From NCBI GenBank assembly GCA_004195025.1, contig SGBB01000002.1, forward strand, positions 1-64,000: DNA of 64,000 nt, read 5' to 3'. A program made the position numbers and the translations under genes. The notes below the pieces were generated by a model that saw only the letters and a list, made by a program, of their open reading frames with translations, did no database searches and had not been told where the DNA came from. Shown here one piece after another: positions 17,283-26,033 of the stretch (positions are counted from its first letter, which is position 1; each line of letters opens with the position of its first letter). Source of the DNA: Candidatus Acidulidesulfobacter diazotrophicus (GTDB lineage: Bacteria; SZUA-79; Acidulodesulfobacterales; Acidulodesulfobacteraceae).

Positions 17283-18281
17283 ATGGGTTTAAAATTATTT
17301 AAAAAATTAATGTTTATTTTTATTTTAAGTGTATTAATTGTTTCATCAAGCAGTTTGAAATCATACGCTGCCTCTTACGGCGTGTTTACAAAAGTTGCGG
17401 TGAATGTCGGGGGAAGTTATTCATCAGTTATTAATAAAGTTAAAAGCGCTTTAAATAATATCGGCTGGAGCGTTGTAGCAGTAAAAAGAATTTCCCTTCC
17501 GAAAGGAGATTCTCATATATCTACCGTTATAGCCGCCAATAACAATTCTTATGACAAGTACATGACGGATAACGGTAAAAATTCTGTTGCTGCGTTTGGT
17601 TTGCCGCTAAGAGTTAGCGTCTATACTACTCCGACACAGGGTACGGTTATAAGTATGATTAATCTTCCCGCTATTGCAAGAACTTTTTCGGGAAATTCTT
17701 ATATTGCTGATGCCGCTAAGGCAAACAGCAATATAAAAAGCGCAATTAGAAAAGCTGTAGGAGGAACGGCATCAAACACTCAATACGGACCTATGAGAAC
17801 GGGCAGATTTCCCGGGGGTATCGGCGGAGGTTCTTTCCCAGGCAGCGTTGTTGTAATTCAGAATTATACAGGAAGTAAAAACTCAAATCTTGAAGGAGTT
17901 GCCGCTTTAGTAAAAAAAGGGATACAAATTAATAAAAGCAGGTGGCATTATGCTTATGAAATAGACGATCCGTCTGCCGGTTTTATTGAATTCGGCGTTA
18001 CAAGAAATTCTACCGAAAGACATAGTATTTCAATTGATAGCGGCATAAGAGCTACAAAAACATATAAAAATCCAGGCATAGATCATAGTCCCGCTTTTCC
18101 TGTCGAAATATTAGTTTATCGCGACGGCGGATATACAAATATTGGAATATTAGGTGAAATGTGGAGAATGAAATACTATTTTTCCGATGCGGGAATGTGG
18201 GCATTTATGACGCATATGGGAATGCCGGGCTCAATTCAAGGATCATTAAAACAATTAATTCTATATGGGACCGCATATTAA
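17283..18281 (+). CDS. Secreted protein, possible DUF302-like fold
   Basis: 332 residues from the ATG at 17283, chosen because AGGAGG (17268-17273) is 9 nt away; a TTG six bases earlier is too close. A signal peptide (hydrophobic to about residue 25, ending SYAAS) directs export. The N-terminal half (VAVNVGGSYSSVINKVKSALNNIGWSVVAVKRISLP) has the spacing of DUF302 (TT1751-like) domains. A Gly-rich linker GGIGGGSFPG near 180 separates a second half of unknown fold. A terminator lies downstream (18520-18560). Function unknown; the DUF302 match is tentative. Confidence 0.7.
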   Translation: MGLKLFKKLMFIFILSVLIVSSSSLKSYAASYGVFTKVAVNVGGSYSSVINKVKSALNNIGWSVVAVKRISLPKGDSHISTVIAANNNSYDKYMTDNGKNSVAAFGLPLRVSVYTTPTQGTVISMINLPAIARTFSGNSYIADAAKANSNIKSAIRKAVGGTASNTQYGPMRTGRFPGGIGGGSFPGSVVVIQNYTGSKNSNLEGVAALVKKGIQINKSRWHYAYEIDDPSAGFIEFGVTRNSTERHSISIDSGIRATKTYKNPGIDHSPAFPVEILVYRDGGYTNIGILGEMWRMKYYFSDAGMWAFMTHMGMPGSIQGSLKQLILYGTAY

Positions 18282-18288
18282 TTTTAAC

Positions 18289-18352
18289 TTATAACCTTAA
18301 TTTTGCAATAGAAACTATTATATAAAGTTCTATTGCGGGATTAAGGTATAAA
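18289..18352. repeat. Short inverted-repeat element (paired MITE ends)
   Basis: TTATAACCTTAATTTTGCAA (18289-) and TCTATTGCGGGATTAAGGTA (about 18329-) are inverted copies with few mismatches, separated by about 14 bp. The left sequence matches the left end of the 61712-61960 element (TTATAACCTTAATTCTTTGA). It therefore looks like that element reduced to its two ends; folded as RNA it would form a long hairpin that could end transcription of the upstream gene. Confidence 0.7.
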
Positions 18353-18434
18353 TAAATAGAATAAGTTAAAAATTAATTATTGGAGATATAGTAATTGTAT
18401 TATATTAATATTAGTTTTTTAACTATTTTTTAAT

Positions 18435-18487
18435 CTACCTATAATTATTTAATTATATAAATAAATAAATTAAATAATTATAGGTAG
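18435..18487. repeat. Perfect 20-bp palindrome arms
   Basis: CTACCTATAATTATTTAATT (18435-18454) and its exact reverse complement (18468-18487) flank a 13-nt loop. It is unrelated to the other element ends here. Perfect arms of this length in a spacer suggest a hairpin terminator, a DNA cruciform or the ends of a small mobile element. Confidence 0.9.
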
Positions 18488-18519
18488 TATAACCGAAGGC
18501 TTTTTCCCCCTAAAGTAAA

Positions 18520-18560
18520 TAAGCCCTGTAATATATATTAGAGGGCTTATTTTTTATTCT
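18520..18560 (+). terminator. Rho-independent terminator
   Basis: TAAGCCCT (18520-18527) pairs with AGGGCTTA (18542-18549) and is followed by a T-rich tail TTTTTTATTCTTT. It fits a terminator for the secreted-protein gene on the plus strand and could also stop nrdJ read-through from the other side. Confidence 0.75.
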
Positions 18561-18571
18561 TTATATATACC

Positions 18572-18590
18572 AAAATTGCCGATAGAAATT
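18572..18590. repeat. Solo end of the 5783-6023 element
   Basis: AAAATTGCCGATAGAAATT differs by one base from the perfect 19-bp terminal repeat of the 5783-6023 element. No second end was found nearby, so this is a relic or an abortive copy. Confidence 0.8.
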
Positions 18591-18647
18591 ATTAAATATT
18601 CTGCTTAAACTTCTTTATATTTTTCTATTTATATATATTATATTATA

Positions 18648-21197
18648 TCAACCGCAGTCGGAATAGCCGCAATCTAAACATACCGTACATCCTTCCGCAT
18701 GTTTAAGGTTTGAACCGCCGCATGAAGGGCATGCGCCTCTAAATTGAGTATTTAATGCATCGGTATTATGGTTATGTAAATTATTTTCATGATTGTTATC
18801 TTTGCTATTATAATTATTATCAGTATTATTTTTCTTTACAATATCGGCATTCAAGCCGTCTTCTCCGCAGTTGCATTTTTTTAAATCCGCTATTCCTTTT
18901 AAACTTTTTTCAAGAGCTTTACCTATCGCATCTGCGCAGGAATAAATAATATTTTCTCCAAATCCGTATGGCTGATTACATCTTATCCCCTTTAACTGGC
19001 TTATAATTTCTTCGGCGTCTATTCCTGAACGTAATGCCATACTGACCATTCTGCCTATAGACTCTGTCTGGCTCTGGGCGCAGCCTCCTGATTTTCCTAT
19101 GGAGTTAAAAATTTCAAAGGGAGCGTCGTTTTCGTCTTTATTTATAGTCACGTACAAAGGTCCGCATCCTGTTACCATTTTGATTGTCACACCATGAATA
19201 ATATCAGGTCTTTTTCTAGGTTCTATTAATATATGTTTTTTGTTACTCATATCTTTATTATTTATATTTTCATTTTCATTTTGTGTTTGCTGAGACAGGG
19301 ATTTATTGGTTGTTAAAACCTGTTCCCGAGAACCGTCTCTATAAACTGTGATTCCTTTAAGGTTAAGATTATAAGCCTGCACATAAACTTCTTTGATATC
19401 TTCTTTAGCGGCGTTGTGAGGAAAATTAACTGTTTTACTAACGGCATTGTCGGTATATTTTTGAAATGCTGATTGTGTCAACACGTGCCATTTAGGCGTG
19501 ATATCATGGCTTGTAATAAAAACCGAGTTTAAATACTCAAATATTTTATATTCTTCTATTTTCTCCCCGTTTTTCTCATATAAGTTTTTAATATCGGAAG
19601 ATATTTTAAAAGGTGAAGGATTATAATCTTTCCAATTTTTATATGCATTTTGATCAAACTTTCCTTCTTTTGCTATAAAATCTATTAATTCATTTGAAAA
19701 AATACCTAAATCGTTAAATTTATCTTTTAAATTTTTATCAATTTCTATTAATGACTGATTATCTAAAACATGTCTTTCGTAGCTCAAAGCAAATAAAGGT
19801 TCTATGCCGCTTGAAGCGCCGCCTATAATGCTGATGGTTCCTGTCGGAGCAATTGTAGTAGTGGTTGCGTTCCGCATTGCTTTATATCCTTTTGTTTTCC
19901 ATATTGAATTATCGAAATTAGGAAAACTTCCGCGTATTTCCCCAAGTTCCTGAGATTTTGCTTTTGATTCTGTATTTATAAATTCCATTATTTTTTCTGC
20001 TGTCTGCAAAGCAATTTCGTTATTATACGGGATATCTAATTTAATCAATGTATCGGCATATCCCATAATGCCGAGCCCGATTTTTCTATTTGACAGAGTA
20101 GTTTCTTTTATTTTTTCAAGAGGATAATTATTTTTATCTATAACATTATCTAAAAAATGCGTAGCAATATGGACAGTTTTTCTTAAAGATTCCCAATCTA
20201 TTAAATTAGCGTAATAATCGATATCATTTAATCCGCTTATATTTATAGGATGTTTTTTTATAAATTTTCCAACGTTAATAGAACCTAAATTGCATGATTC
20301 ATAAGGAATAAGCGGCTGTTCTCCGCAAGGATTTGTTGATTCAATTAAGCCGGCAGAAGGGACAGGATTAAATTTATTTATTCTGTCTATAAATATTATG
20401 CCCGGTTCCCCGCTTTTCCATGCCAATTCTACTATCGTATCAAATACCTCTCCTGCATTGAGATATTTTACTATTTCTTTGCTTCTTGGATTGACAAGCG
20501 GATATTCTTCGTTTTTTAACGCTTTATCTATAAAATCTTCCGTGATTGCAACAGATATATTAAAATTGTTAAGCTTTGAAGTATCCTTTTTAGAGGTTAT
20601 AAAATCCATAATGTCCGGATGGTCAACATTAAGTATTCCCATATTGGCGCCTCTTCGAGTTCCTCCTTGTTTAACGGCTTCGGTAGCTGCATTAAATACC
20701 TGCATAAATGAAACAGGGCCGCTTGATACTCCTTTTGTCGAATGGACAACATCATTTTTTGGTCTTAACCTTGAAAATGAAAATCCCGTTCCGCCACCGC
20801 TTTGATGAATAAGCGCGGTATTTTTTAATGTTTCAAATATTGATCCCATAGAATCTTCTATGGGAAGCACAAAACATGCAGATAATTGCTGCAGCGGTCT
20901 GCCTGCATTCATTAAAGTAGGAGAATTGGGAAGAAATCGCAAATTAGTCATCTCATCATAAAAATCAGATTTTAATTTTTCAACCTGTTCTTTTGATGAT
21001 TTATAATTATAATCGGCTTCTGAAATATTACTTGATACCCTTTCAAACATTCCTGAAATATTTTCGATTATAAAACCGTTTGCGTCTTTCGCGAGATATC
21101 GTTTTTTTAAAACCGTTACGGCATTTTCACTAAAATTTTTTGTTAGATTATCTTTTTCGAGATTTATTTTTAAATCAATCGGTTTTTTAATGCTCAT
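18648..21197 (-). CDS. nrdJ: Adenosylcobalamin-dependent ribonucleotide reductase (class II)
   Basis: 849 residues. Reduces ribonucleotides to deoxyribonucleotides with a cobalamin-derived radical, so needs no oxygen. The sequence contains FLPNSPTLMNAGRP, LSACFVLPIEDSM, GGGTGFSFSRLRPK, NPCGEQPLIPYESCNLGSIN and TIAPTGTISIIGGASSGIEP, all typical of NrdJ. A C-terminal extension ends in a zinc ribbon (CPSCGG ... CTVCLDCGYSDCG). Two low-complexity inserts, rich in Asn/Gln/Glu near residue 630 and Asn/Asp/His near 805, resemble those in other proteins here. AAGGTGT precedes the ATG. I saw no cobalamin riboswitch in the 292 bp upstream. Confidence 0.96.
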   Translation of the reverse strand: MSIKKPIDLKINLEKDNLTKNFSENAVTVLKKRYLAKDANGFIIENISGMFERVSSNISEADYNYKSSKEQVEKLKSDFYDEMTNLRFLPNSPTLMNAGRPLQQLSACFVLPIEDSMGSIFETLKNTALIHQSGGGTGFSFSRLRPKNDVVHSTKGVSSGPVSFMQVFNAATEAVKQGGTRRGANMGILNVDHPDIMDFITSKKDTSKLNNFNISVAITEDFIDKALKNEEYPLVNPRSKEIVKYLNAGEVFDTIVELAWKSGEPGIIFIDRINKFNPVPSAGLIESTNPCGEQPLIPYESCNLGSINVGKFIKKHPINISGLNDIDYYANLIDWESLRKTVHIATHFLDNVIDKNNYPLEKIKETTLSNRKIGLGIMGYADTLIKLDIPYNNEIALQTAEKIMEFINTESKAKSQELGEIRGSFPNFDNSIWKTKGYKAMRNATTTTIAPTGTISIIGGASSGIEPLFALSYERHVLDNQSLIEIDKNLKDKFNDLGIFSNELIDFIAKEGKFDQNAYKNWKDYNPSPFKISSDIKNLYEKNGEKIEEYKIFEYLNSVFITSHDITPKWHVLTQSAFQKYTDNAVSKTVNFPHNAAKEDIKEVYVQAYNLNLKGITVYRDGSREQVLTTNKSLSQQTQNENENINNKDMSNKKHILIEPRKRPDIIHGVTIKMVTGCGPLYVTINKDENDAPFEIFNSIGKSGGCAQSQTESIGRMVSMALRSGIDAEEIISQLKGIRCNQPYGFGENIIYSCADAIGKALEKSLKGIADLKKCNCGEDGLNADIVKKNNTDNNYNSKDNNHENNLHNHNTDALNTQFRGACPSCGGSNLKHAEGCTVCLDCGYSDCG

Positions 21198-21489
21198 TTA
21201 AACACCTTATTTTTTAAAGTTAAATTAAAATTATAATTAATTATACTTATAATACTATTAAACAATATATAGCATTTTGTTGAAATTATTTACAATATAT
21301 AGTTATTATTTTTATTTGTCAATATATTTTTTATAAACAATAATCATTGTAAATTTAGCTATAATAATTTATAATTGTAATATAGCGAGGTAATTTTATT
21401 TTTCATCATTAAAATTATAAACTATAAAATAAAAATATTAAAAAAATATTAAAAATAAAAAAATATAAAATAACATGAGGTGATTTTGT

Positions 21490-21618
21490 ATGCATACTTG
21501 GAGATGTGTGGTTTGCGGATATATATACTATGGAGAAACTCCGCCAGATGAATGTCCTGAATGCGGAGTCGACAGTTCTCAATTTGAAATGCTTCCAGAC
21601 GAGGAAGTTCGTGTTTAA
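21490..21618 (+). CDS. Rubredoxin-like protein (42 residues)
   Basis: MHTWRCVVCGYIYYGETPP then DECPECGVDSSQFEML: two CxxCG pairs spaced as in the rubredoxin [Fe(SCys)4] fold. At 42 residues it is shorter than most rubredoxins (about 52) and close to a rubrerythrin C-terminal domain, so it may be a minimal standalone rubredoxin. The start at 21490 has GAGGTGAT 5 nt upstream, a convincing ribosome site. Rubredoxins pass single electrons to oxygen-, peroxide- or NO-reducing enzymes. No partner enzyme is adjacent. Confidence 0.9.
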   Translation: MHTWRCVVCGYIYYGETPPDECPECGVDSSQFEMLPDEEVRV

Positions 21619-21967
21619 TTGATAATAATTATAATTAAATCAATTTATTTATTAAATAAATATTAATGTGTAAATGTGAATTAAATATAAATACGGATGG
21701 ATAAATTTATTTAAAGATATTTTTATTATTATATTATTATTTTTATTATATTATGATATAGAATATCAAAGAGGTTTGTTCATATTTAATCAATAATAAT
21801 TATAATTAAATCAATTTATTTAAAGATATTTTTTTATTTTAAAGATATTTTTTAGATGAAGAGGTTCAGGTTCAATTAATTATTAAATTAAATACCTTAT
21901 ATTTTTATATTTATTTGTAATTGGCTAAATTTATTTAAAATAAAATAAAAGAAAAATTAAATTTACT
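21619..21967. other. Spacer with direct repeat of the rubredoxin 3' tail
   Basis: 349 bp between rubredoxin and tolQ with no supportable gene. The 30 bp just after the rubredoxin stop (21622-21651) recur exactly at 21793-21822, and 'GAGGTTCAGGTTCAATTAA' near 21860 resembles the gene's last codons. 'AAAGATATTTTT' is also repeated. The spacer thus appears to be built from duplicated pieces. Confidence 0.8.
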
Positions 21968-22669
21968 ATGATTAATAATTTTGGTATTTTAGCGCACATT
22001 TTAAATACTAACATAGTTGTAAAACTTGTTCTTTTAATTCTTGCTTTTTTTTCTTTGACTTCGTGGGCAATAATTTTTTATAAGCTTAATTATTTTAATA
22101 AAGCAAAAAAAGAAAATAAAGAATTTATAGACATCTTTTGGGAATCCAAAAGATTGGATTATGTTATGTCTGCAGCTAAGAATTTATATTTCAGTCCTAT
22201 TGCTTCTATGTTTGAATCAGCATATAAAGAATTAGTAAGTTTAAAAAAAATAGCTGCAGAATATAAAGACAAATCTTCTATAGAATATGACACTAAAATA
22301 AACGGTTCTCATTCAGTTGAAAGAGTTTTAAAAAAATCACAGCTTTCTTCAATATCAAAATTAGAAATGTACTTACCGTTTCTTGCGACAACTGGTTCTA
22401 TCTCACCGTTTATAGGTTTATTCGGAACGGTATGGGGTATTATGACGGCATTTGAAAGTATTCAAAAAGCAGGAACGGCAGGTCTTGCCGTTGTGGCTCC
22501 AGGCATAGCCGATTCGTTAGTGGCTACCGCGGCTGGACTTTTTGCAGCGATACCTGCCGTAATAGCATATAATTATTATACCAATAGGGTTAGAGTGCTC
22601 GCCAACGAGACGGATGATTTTGCATATGAATTTATGGCTATAGTAGAAAAGCAAATTTTAAAAGATTAA
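21968..22669 (+). CDS. tolQ: TolQ proton-channel protein
   Basis: 233 residues. Inner-membrane subunit of the Tol motor that uses the proton gradient to power outer-membrane constriction. An N-terminal membrane segment (VVKLVLLILAFFSLTSWAIIFYKL) is followed by a cytoplasmic loop and two C-terminal segments (FLATTGSISPFIGLFGTVWGIMTAF and VAPGIADSLVATAAGLFAAIPAVIAYNYY), the conserved MotA/TolQ/ExbB core. First gene of a tolQ-tolR-tolA-tolB-cpoB order. Ribosome site not obvious. A direct repeat of its 3' flank follows. Confidence 0.93.
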   Translation: MINNFGILAHILNTNIVVKLVLLILAFFSLTSWAIIFYKLNYFNKAKKENKEFIDIFWESKRLDYVMSAAKNLYFSPIASMFESAYKELVSLKKIAAEYKDKSSIEYDTKINGSHSVERVLKKSQLSSISKLEMYLPFLATTGSISPFIGLFGTVWGIMTAFESIQKAGTAGLAVVAPGIADSLVATAAGLFAAIPAVIAYNYYTNRVRVLANETDDFAYEFMAIVEKQILKD

Positions 22670-22675
22670 AATATA

Positions 22676-22780
22676 AAAATACAATAAAACAAAATAACCG
22701 CAGTAGTTATGATTTATGATACAGTATAATTTTATATATATTAAATTATATAAAAAAATATCAAAATACAATAAAACAAA
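22676..22780. repeat. Direct repeat flanking a 69-bp insert after tolQ
   Basis: AAAATACAATAAAACAAA occurs at 22676-22693, just after the tolQ stop, and again at 22763-22780. The sequence between is A/T-rich with no gene. Part of a pattern seen behind several consecutive genes (see findings). Confidence 0.85.
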
Positions 22781-22859
22781 TAGTTTGTAATTTTATTTTA
22801 TAATATATTCTATTATGTATGTTAAATTTTAAATTGTTAAAATAAATTTTATATAAGAA

Positions 22860-23309
22860 ATGTTTGCACAAAACAATAATAATAAAGAAGGAAGAAACAA
22901 TTTATCTTCAAACTATAAATTTATGTCTGAAATAAACATTACTCCTTTTGTTGATGTTATGCTTGTTCTCTTAGTTATATTTATGGTTACGGCTCCTATG
23001 CTTGAACACGGTATAAAAGTTCATCTTCCTACCGCAGCTGCGCATGCTATAAAATCGCCGGAAAAAACTATCGTGGTTTCTATAAACGGGTCAAGGGAAG
23101 TTTATATTAATGCGTTAAAGGTCGGTTTGCCCACTTTAACCTCAAAATTACGGGCTATTTATAAGAACAGAACTGATAAAGAAATTTTTTTAAAAGCCGA
23201 TTCCTCCATTCCTTACGGTGTTGTTATTAGAGTTATGGCTGCGGTAAAAATGGCGGGTATAAGTAAGATTGGCATGGTAACTAATAATCCTATATTAATA
23301 AAACGTTAA
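22860..23309 (+). CDS. tolR: TolR/ExbD-family protein
   Basis: 149 residues. Partner of TolQ in the Tol proton motor; single membrane anchor and periplasmic domain. FMSEINITPFVDVMLVLLVIFMVTAPML holds the conserved Asp (PFVDVML) needed for proton use. The rest (VHLPTAAAHA ... TIVVSINGSREVYIN ... IFLKADSSIPYGVVIRVMAAVK) is the periplasmic ExbD/TolR fold. An Asn-rich cytoplasmic N-terminus (about 1-20) precedes it. No clear ribosome site; 190 bp separate it from tolQ. Confidence 0.94.
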   Translation: MFAQNNNNKEGRNNLSSNYKFMSEINITPFVDVMLVLLVIFMVTAPMLEHGIKVHLPTAAAHAIKSPEKTIVVSINGSREVYINALKVGLPTLTSKLRAIYKNRTDKEIFLKADSSIPYGVVIRVMAAVKMAGISKIGMVTNNPILIKR

Positions 23310-23385
23310 TTTATTTATTGTTAAAGTTTATGCAAAAAGGAACGCAAGGTTAAACTGAAAATCAGGTATTAATAAAACGTTAATT
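23293..23385. repeat. Direct repeat of the tolR 3' end
   Basis: TATTAATAAAACGTTAATT spans the tolR stop (23293-23311) and is repeated exactly at 23367-23385, 74 bp on, in the tolR-tolA spacer. The repeat includes the last codons and stop of tolR. Confidence 0.9.
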
Positions 23386-23432
23386 GATTTATTAAATTTG
23401 TTTTTGCAATATGGTTATTGATAATTATAATA

Positions 23433-24272
23433 ATGTATAATGATAATAAAGCTAAAGGAGTAGGAAAATATTATATTGTATCATTTTTATTCCATGTGAT
23501 TTTAATAGGTTTATTAATTCTTATTTCGATGAAATTTAAATCTAAAATTCAGTCATTAGGTTCAAAAGTGGTTGTTAGTGTAGTAAGCGCCGTTCCGGGA
23601 CCTTTGGCTTCAACAAAAACCTTAACGCACGCAATTAAAAAAAATACGGTTAAAAAGCATGTTGCTGTTAAGCCTGCAGTTACTCCTATTGTTATTAACA
23701 ATGAACATAATAAAGCTATACCAAAAAAAACAATTACACCTGCACCTAATAAACAAATAATACCTGTTGCTAAATCAAAATCATCAATGATTTATCCAAA
23801 AAAAGCCGTTCATAAAATTAAAATTGTAAAGCCGCATCAAATTACTCCGTCTAAACCGGCTATTGTGCCTCAGCAGCAGGTGGCGTCAAGCGTGTATTCG
23901 CATTTAAAATTAAAAAGCGCTTACAGTAAATTGCAAAGTTCTTTAATTGCGGGCAATATTCATAAATTTAGCGGTTATATAAGTAAAATAACATATATAA
24001 TTATCTCAAATTTTAATATTCCTTTATCGCAGTATTTGCATTTTAAATCTATAATTGCTTTTAAAATAACGAAAAGCGGCTTAGTGTATAATGTCAGACT
24101 TGTAAAATCGTCCGGCAGCAGCTATTTTGACGCGCAGTCCATTGCGGCTGTAAAATCGTCGGCTCCGCTGCCTTCTCCGCCGCGCGGGTTTATGGCTTAC
24201 ATGAATTCAGAAAATGACAATAATGGAGTTTTAGCAATTTTTTATCCCAAAGAAATATTGAAAAGTGAATAA
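23433..24272 (+). CDS. tolA: TolA/TonB-like protein
   Basis: About 279 residues from the ATG at 23433; an in-frame TTG at 23418 is a possible alternative, but neither has a ribosome site. One membrane segment near the N-terminus (YIVSFLFHVILIGLLILISM), then a long Lys/Pro/Ala-rich stretch, and a C-terminal region (SGYISKITYIIISNFNIPLSQ ... SIIAFKITKSGLVYNVRLVKSSGSSYFDAQSIAAVKSSAPLPSPP) with the TonB/TolA C-terminal signature. It would span the periplasm and couple TolQR to the outer membrane. Position between tolR and tolB supports TolA. Confidence 0.85.
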   Translation: MYNDNKAKGVGKYYIVSFLFHVILIGLLILISMKFKSKIQSLGSKVVVSVVSAVPGPLASTKTLTHAIKKNTVKKHVAVKPAVTPIVINNEHNKAIPKKTITPAPNKQIIPVAKSKSSMIYPKKAVHKIKIVKPHQITPSKPAIVPQQQVASSVYSHLKLKSAYSKLQSSLIAGNIHKFSGYISKITYIIISNFNIPLSQYLHFKSIIAFKITKSGLVYNVRLVKSSGSSYFDAQSIAAVKSSAPLPSPPRGFMAYMNSENDNNGVLAIFYPKEILKSE

Positions 24273-24466
24273 AATGTTTATATTTTTCTTATAAATAAAG
24301 TATAATGCTAAATAATAATATTAATTAAGAACAAACAAGAATAAAATAAAAATTAAATATTATTAATAATGATGAATTAACACTTGTTTATTATTAATAA
24401 TTCTATTTTTAATATATAATATTTTATATATTAAAAATATCATAAATAAATAATTAATTTAAAATT

Positions 24467-25948
24467 ATGAAGACAAAGATGAAAGTGCAGAAAATATTTA
24501 AAAAATCAGACAAAAATAACATTAATTTAAATTTTAATTTAAATATTGATAATCATAATAATGATTATAACAGAGACAATTATAGCAAAGAGCCTATATT
24601 TTTTTTAAATTATACAAAATTATCTTTATTTTTCTTGTTTGTTTTTTGTTGTATTTTATGTTTATTTAAACCTTCAACTGCGGCAGCAAAAGTATATATT
24701 AACATATATCAGGCAAGCATAAAAAAGGTTAGAATTGCAGTTCCGGGCTTCAAAAATTTAACAAAATATAAACAACATTCGCCTATTTCTTCAAAATTGG
24801 CACATATAATCAGGCATGATCTTTCGGTTATAGGGTATTTTCATATAGTAAATCCTTTAGCATATCTTGAAAATCCGCAAATTGCCCATATCAGAGCATC
24901 TAAAATCAATTATTCTAATTGGACGGTACTAAACGCAGAGTATTTGATAAACGGTACTTATAAAGTTAAAGGCAATAATATTAAAATTAAAGCTAATCTA
25001 ATAAGTATATATTCCCAAAAACTTTTATTCAGTGAAGTTTTAGAAGGCAGATTAAGTAATGACAGATATCTTGCAAACAAATTCGCCGATGCCGTATTAA
25101 AATTTCTAACAGGAAAAAAAGGACCGTTTACTACAAAAGTTTTTTTTGTCGGCGAAAAAAATAACGTAAAAAATATATTTAAAATGGATTTTGGAGGACA
25201 TAGAGTTAAAAGAATAACTAATAATCATTCAATTAATATATTCCCATATCCTTCTCCGGGCGGCAAAAAAGTAGCTTATATTTCTTTTAAAGACGGAAAT
25301 CCGGCAGTGTTCATAAAAAATTTAATTACAGGTCATACAAAAAAATTATATTTACCTGGTCCTGCAGATTTTGTGAGCTGGTCGCCAAACGGAAAAAAAC
25401 TAGCTTTAGCCCTGACCCCGGGTCATTATAATACTCAGATATACACCGTTAATGCCGACGGAACGGACTTAAAAAGGCTTACAAATACATTCGGTATAAA
25501 TACTTCTCCGTCATATTCGCCAAACGGCAATAGAATTGTTTTTGTTTCTAATCGCGGCGGCGGTCCGCAGATATACGTGATGAACTCAGACGGTTCAAAT
25601 GTTCATATGATTTCTTTCAATGGCAGTGATTATAATAGCAGCCCTGAGTGGTCGCCAAACGGAAAAAAAATAGTTTTTACATCGTTTATTAACGGAGCTC
25701 TTCAAGTATCTATTATGGACCCTGACGGCAGTAATGAACGGCAATTAACCGATACTCCTTACGGATGCCATCATCCTTCTTGGACCAGAGATTCCAGGAT
25801 AATATCTTTTGATACCGAATTTGGAGGCAGAGAAGAAATATATTTAATGGATACGACCGCAAGCGGAATTATGCCTTTAATGCCTCATATGTTTCCGGAG
25901 ATGCAAAATTATTACAATCCTGCTTGGACGCTTAAATCAGTTTATTAA
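24467..25948 (+). CDS. tolB: TolB periplasmic beta-propeller protein
   Basis: 493 residues. N-terminal domain (IAVPGFKNL ... LAHIIRHDLSVIGYFHIVNP) followed by WD-like propeller repeats (SPGGKKVAYISF, SWSPNGKKLALAL, SYSPNGNRIVFVSNRGG, EWSPNGKKIVFTSF, DSRIISFDTEFGG). TolB binds Pal and outer-membrane proteins in the Tol system. The N-terminus is extended by about 45 residues of Asn/Lys/Asp-rich sequence before a hydrophobic segment (about 47-66) ending near TAAAK, so the signal peptide begins unusually late or translation starts further in. No ribosome site is evident at 24467. Confidence 0.93.
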   Translation: MKTKMKVQKIFKKSDKNNINLNFNLNIDNHNNDYNRDNYSKEPIFFLNYTKLSLFFLFVFCCILCLFKPSTAAAKVYINIYQASIKKVRIAVPGFKNLTKYKQHSPISSKLAHIIRHDLSVIGYFHIVNPLAYLENPQIAHIRASKINYSNWTVLNAEYLINGTYKVKGNNIKIKANLISIYSQKLLFSEVLEGRLSNDRYLANKFADAVLKFLTGKKGPFTTKVFFVGEKNNVKNIFKMDFGGHRVKRITNNHSINIFPYPSPGGKKVAYISFKDGNPAVFIKNLITGHTKKLYLPGPADFVSWSPNGKKLALALTPGHYNTQIYTVNADGTDLKRLTNTFGINTSPSYSPNGNRIVFVSNRGGGPQIYVMNSDGSNVHMISFNGSDYNSSPEWSPNGKKIVFTSFINGALQVSIMDPDGSNERQLTDTPYGCHHPSWTRDSRIISFDTEFGGREEIYLMDTTASGIMPLMPHMFPEMQNYYNPAWTLKSVY

Positions 25949-26033
25949 TAATAATTAATATTTTTTTGTCATAATAAATTATGGTATTATATAAATTATA
26001 TTAAATTATATAAATAATTATGGGGATTAAATT

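Larger units (their letters stand above)
18282..18647. other. Spacer with inverted repeats and terminator
   Basis: 366 bp between the secreted-protein gene and nrdJ (convergent), with no coding sequence that I can support. It holds, in order, a 64-bp inverted-repeat element (18289-18352), a 53-bp palindrome (18435-18487), a terminator-like hairpin (18520-18560) and a solo element end (18572-18590), all annotated separately. It looks like a landing spot for small repeats. Confidence 0.65.

Noticed and set aside
20398-20805. 135-residue ORF opposite nrdJ
   Set aside because: Antisense shadow of a strongly conserved NrdJ region; no ribosome site or homology.
21198-21489. Cobalamin riboswitch upstream of nrdJ
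   Set aside because: Looked for because NrdJ needs B12; the region is simple A/T-rich sequence with no recognisable B12-box or stem pattern.
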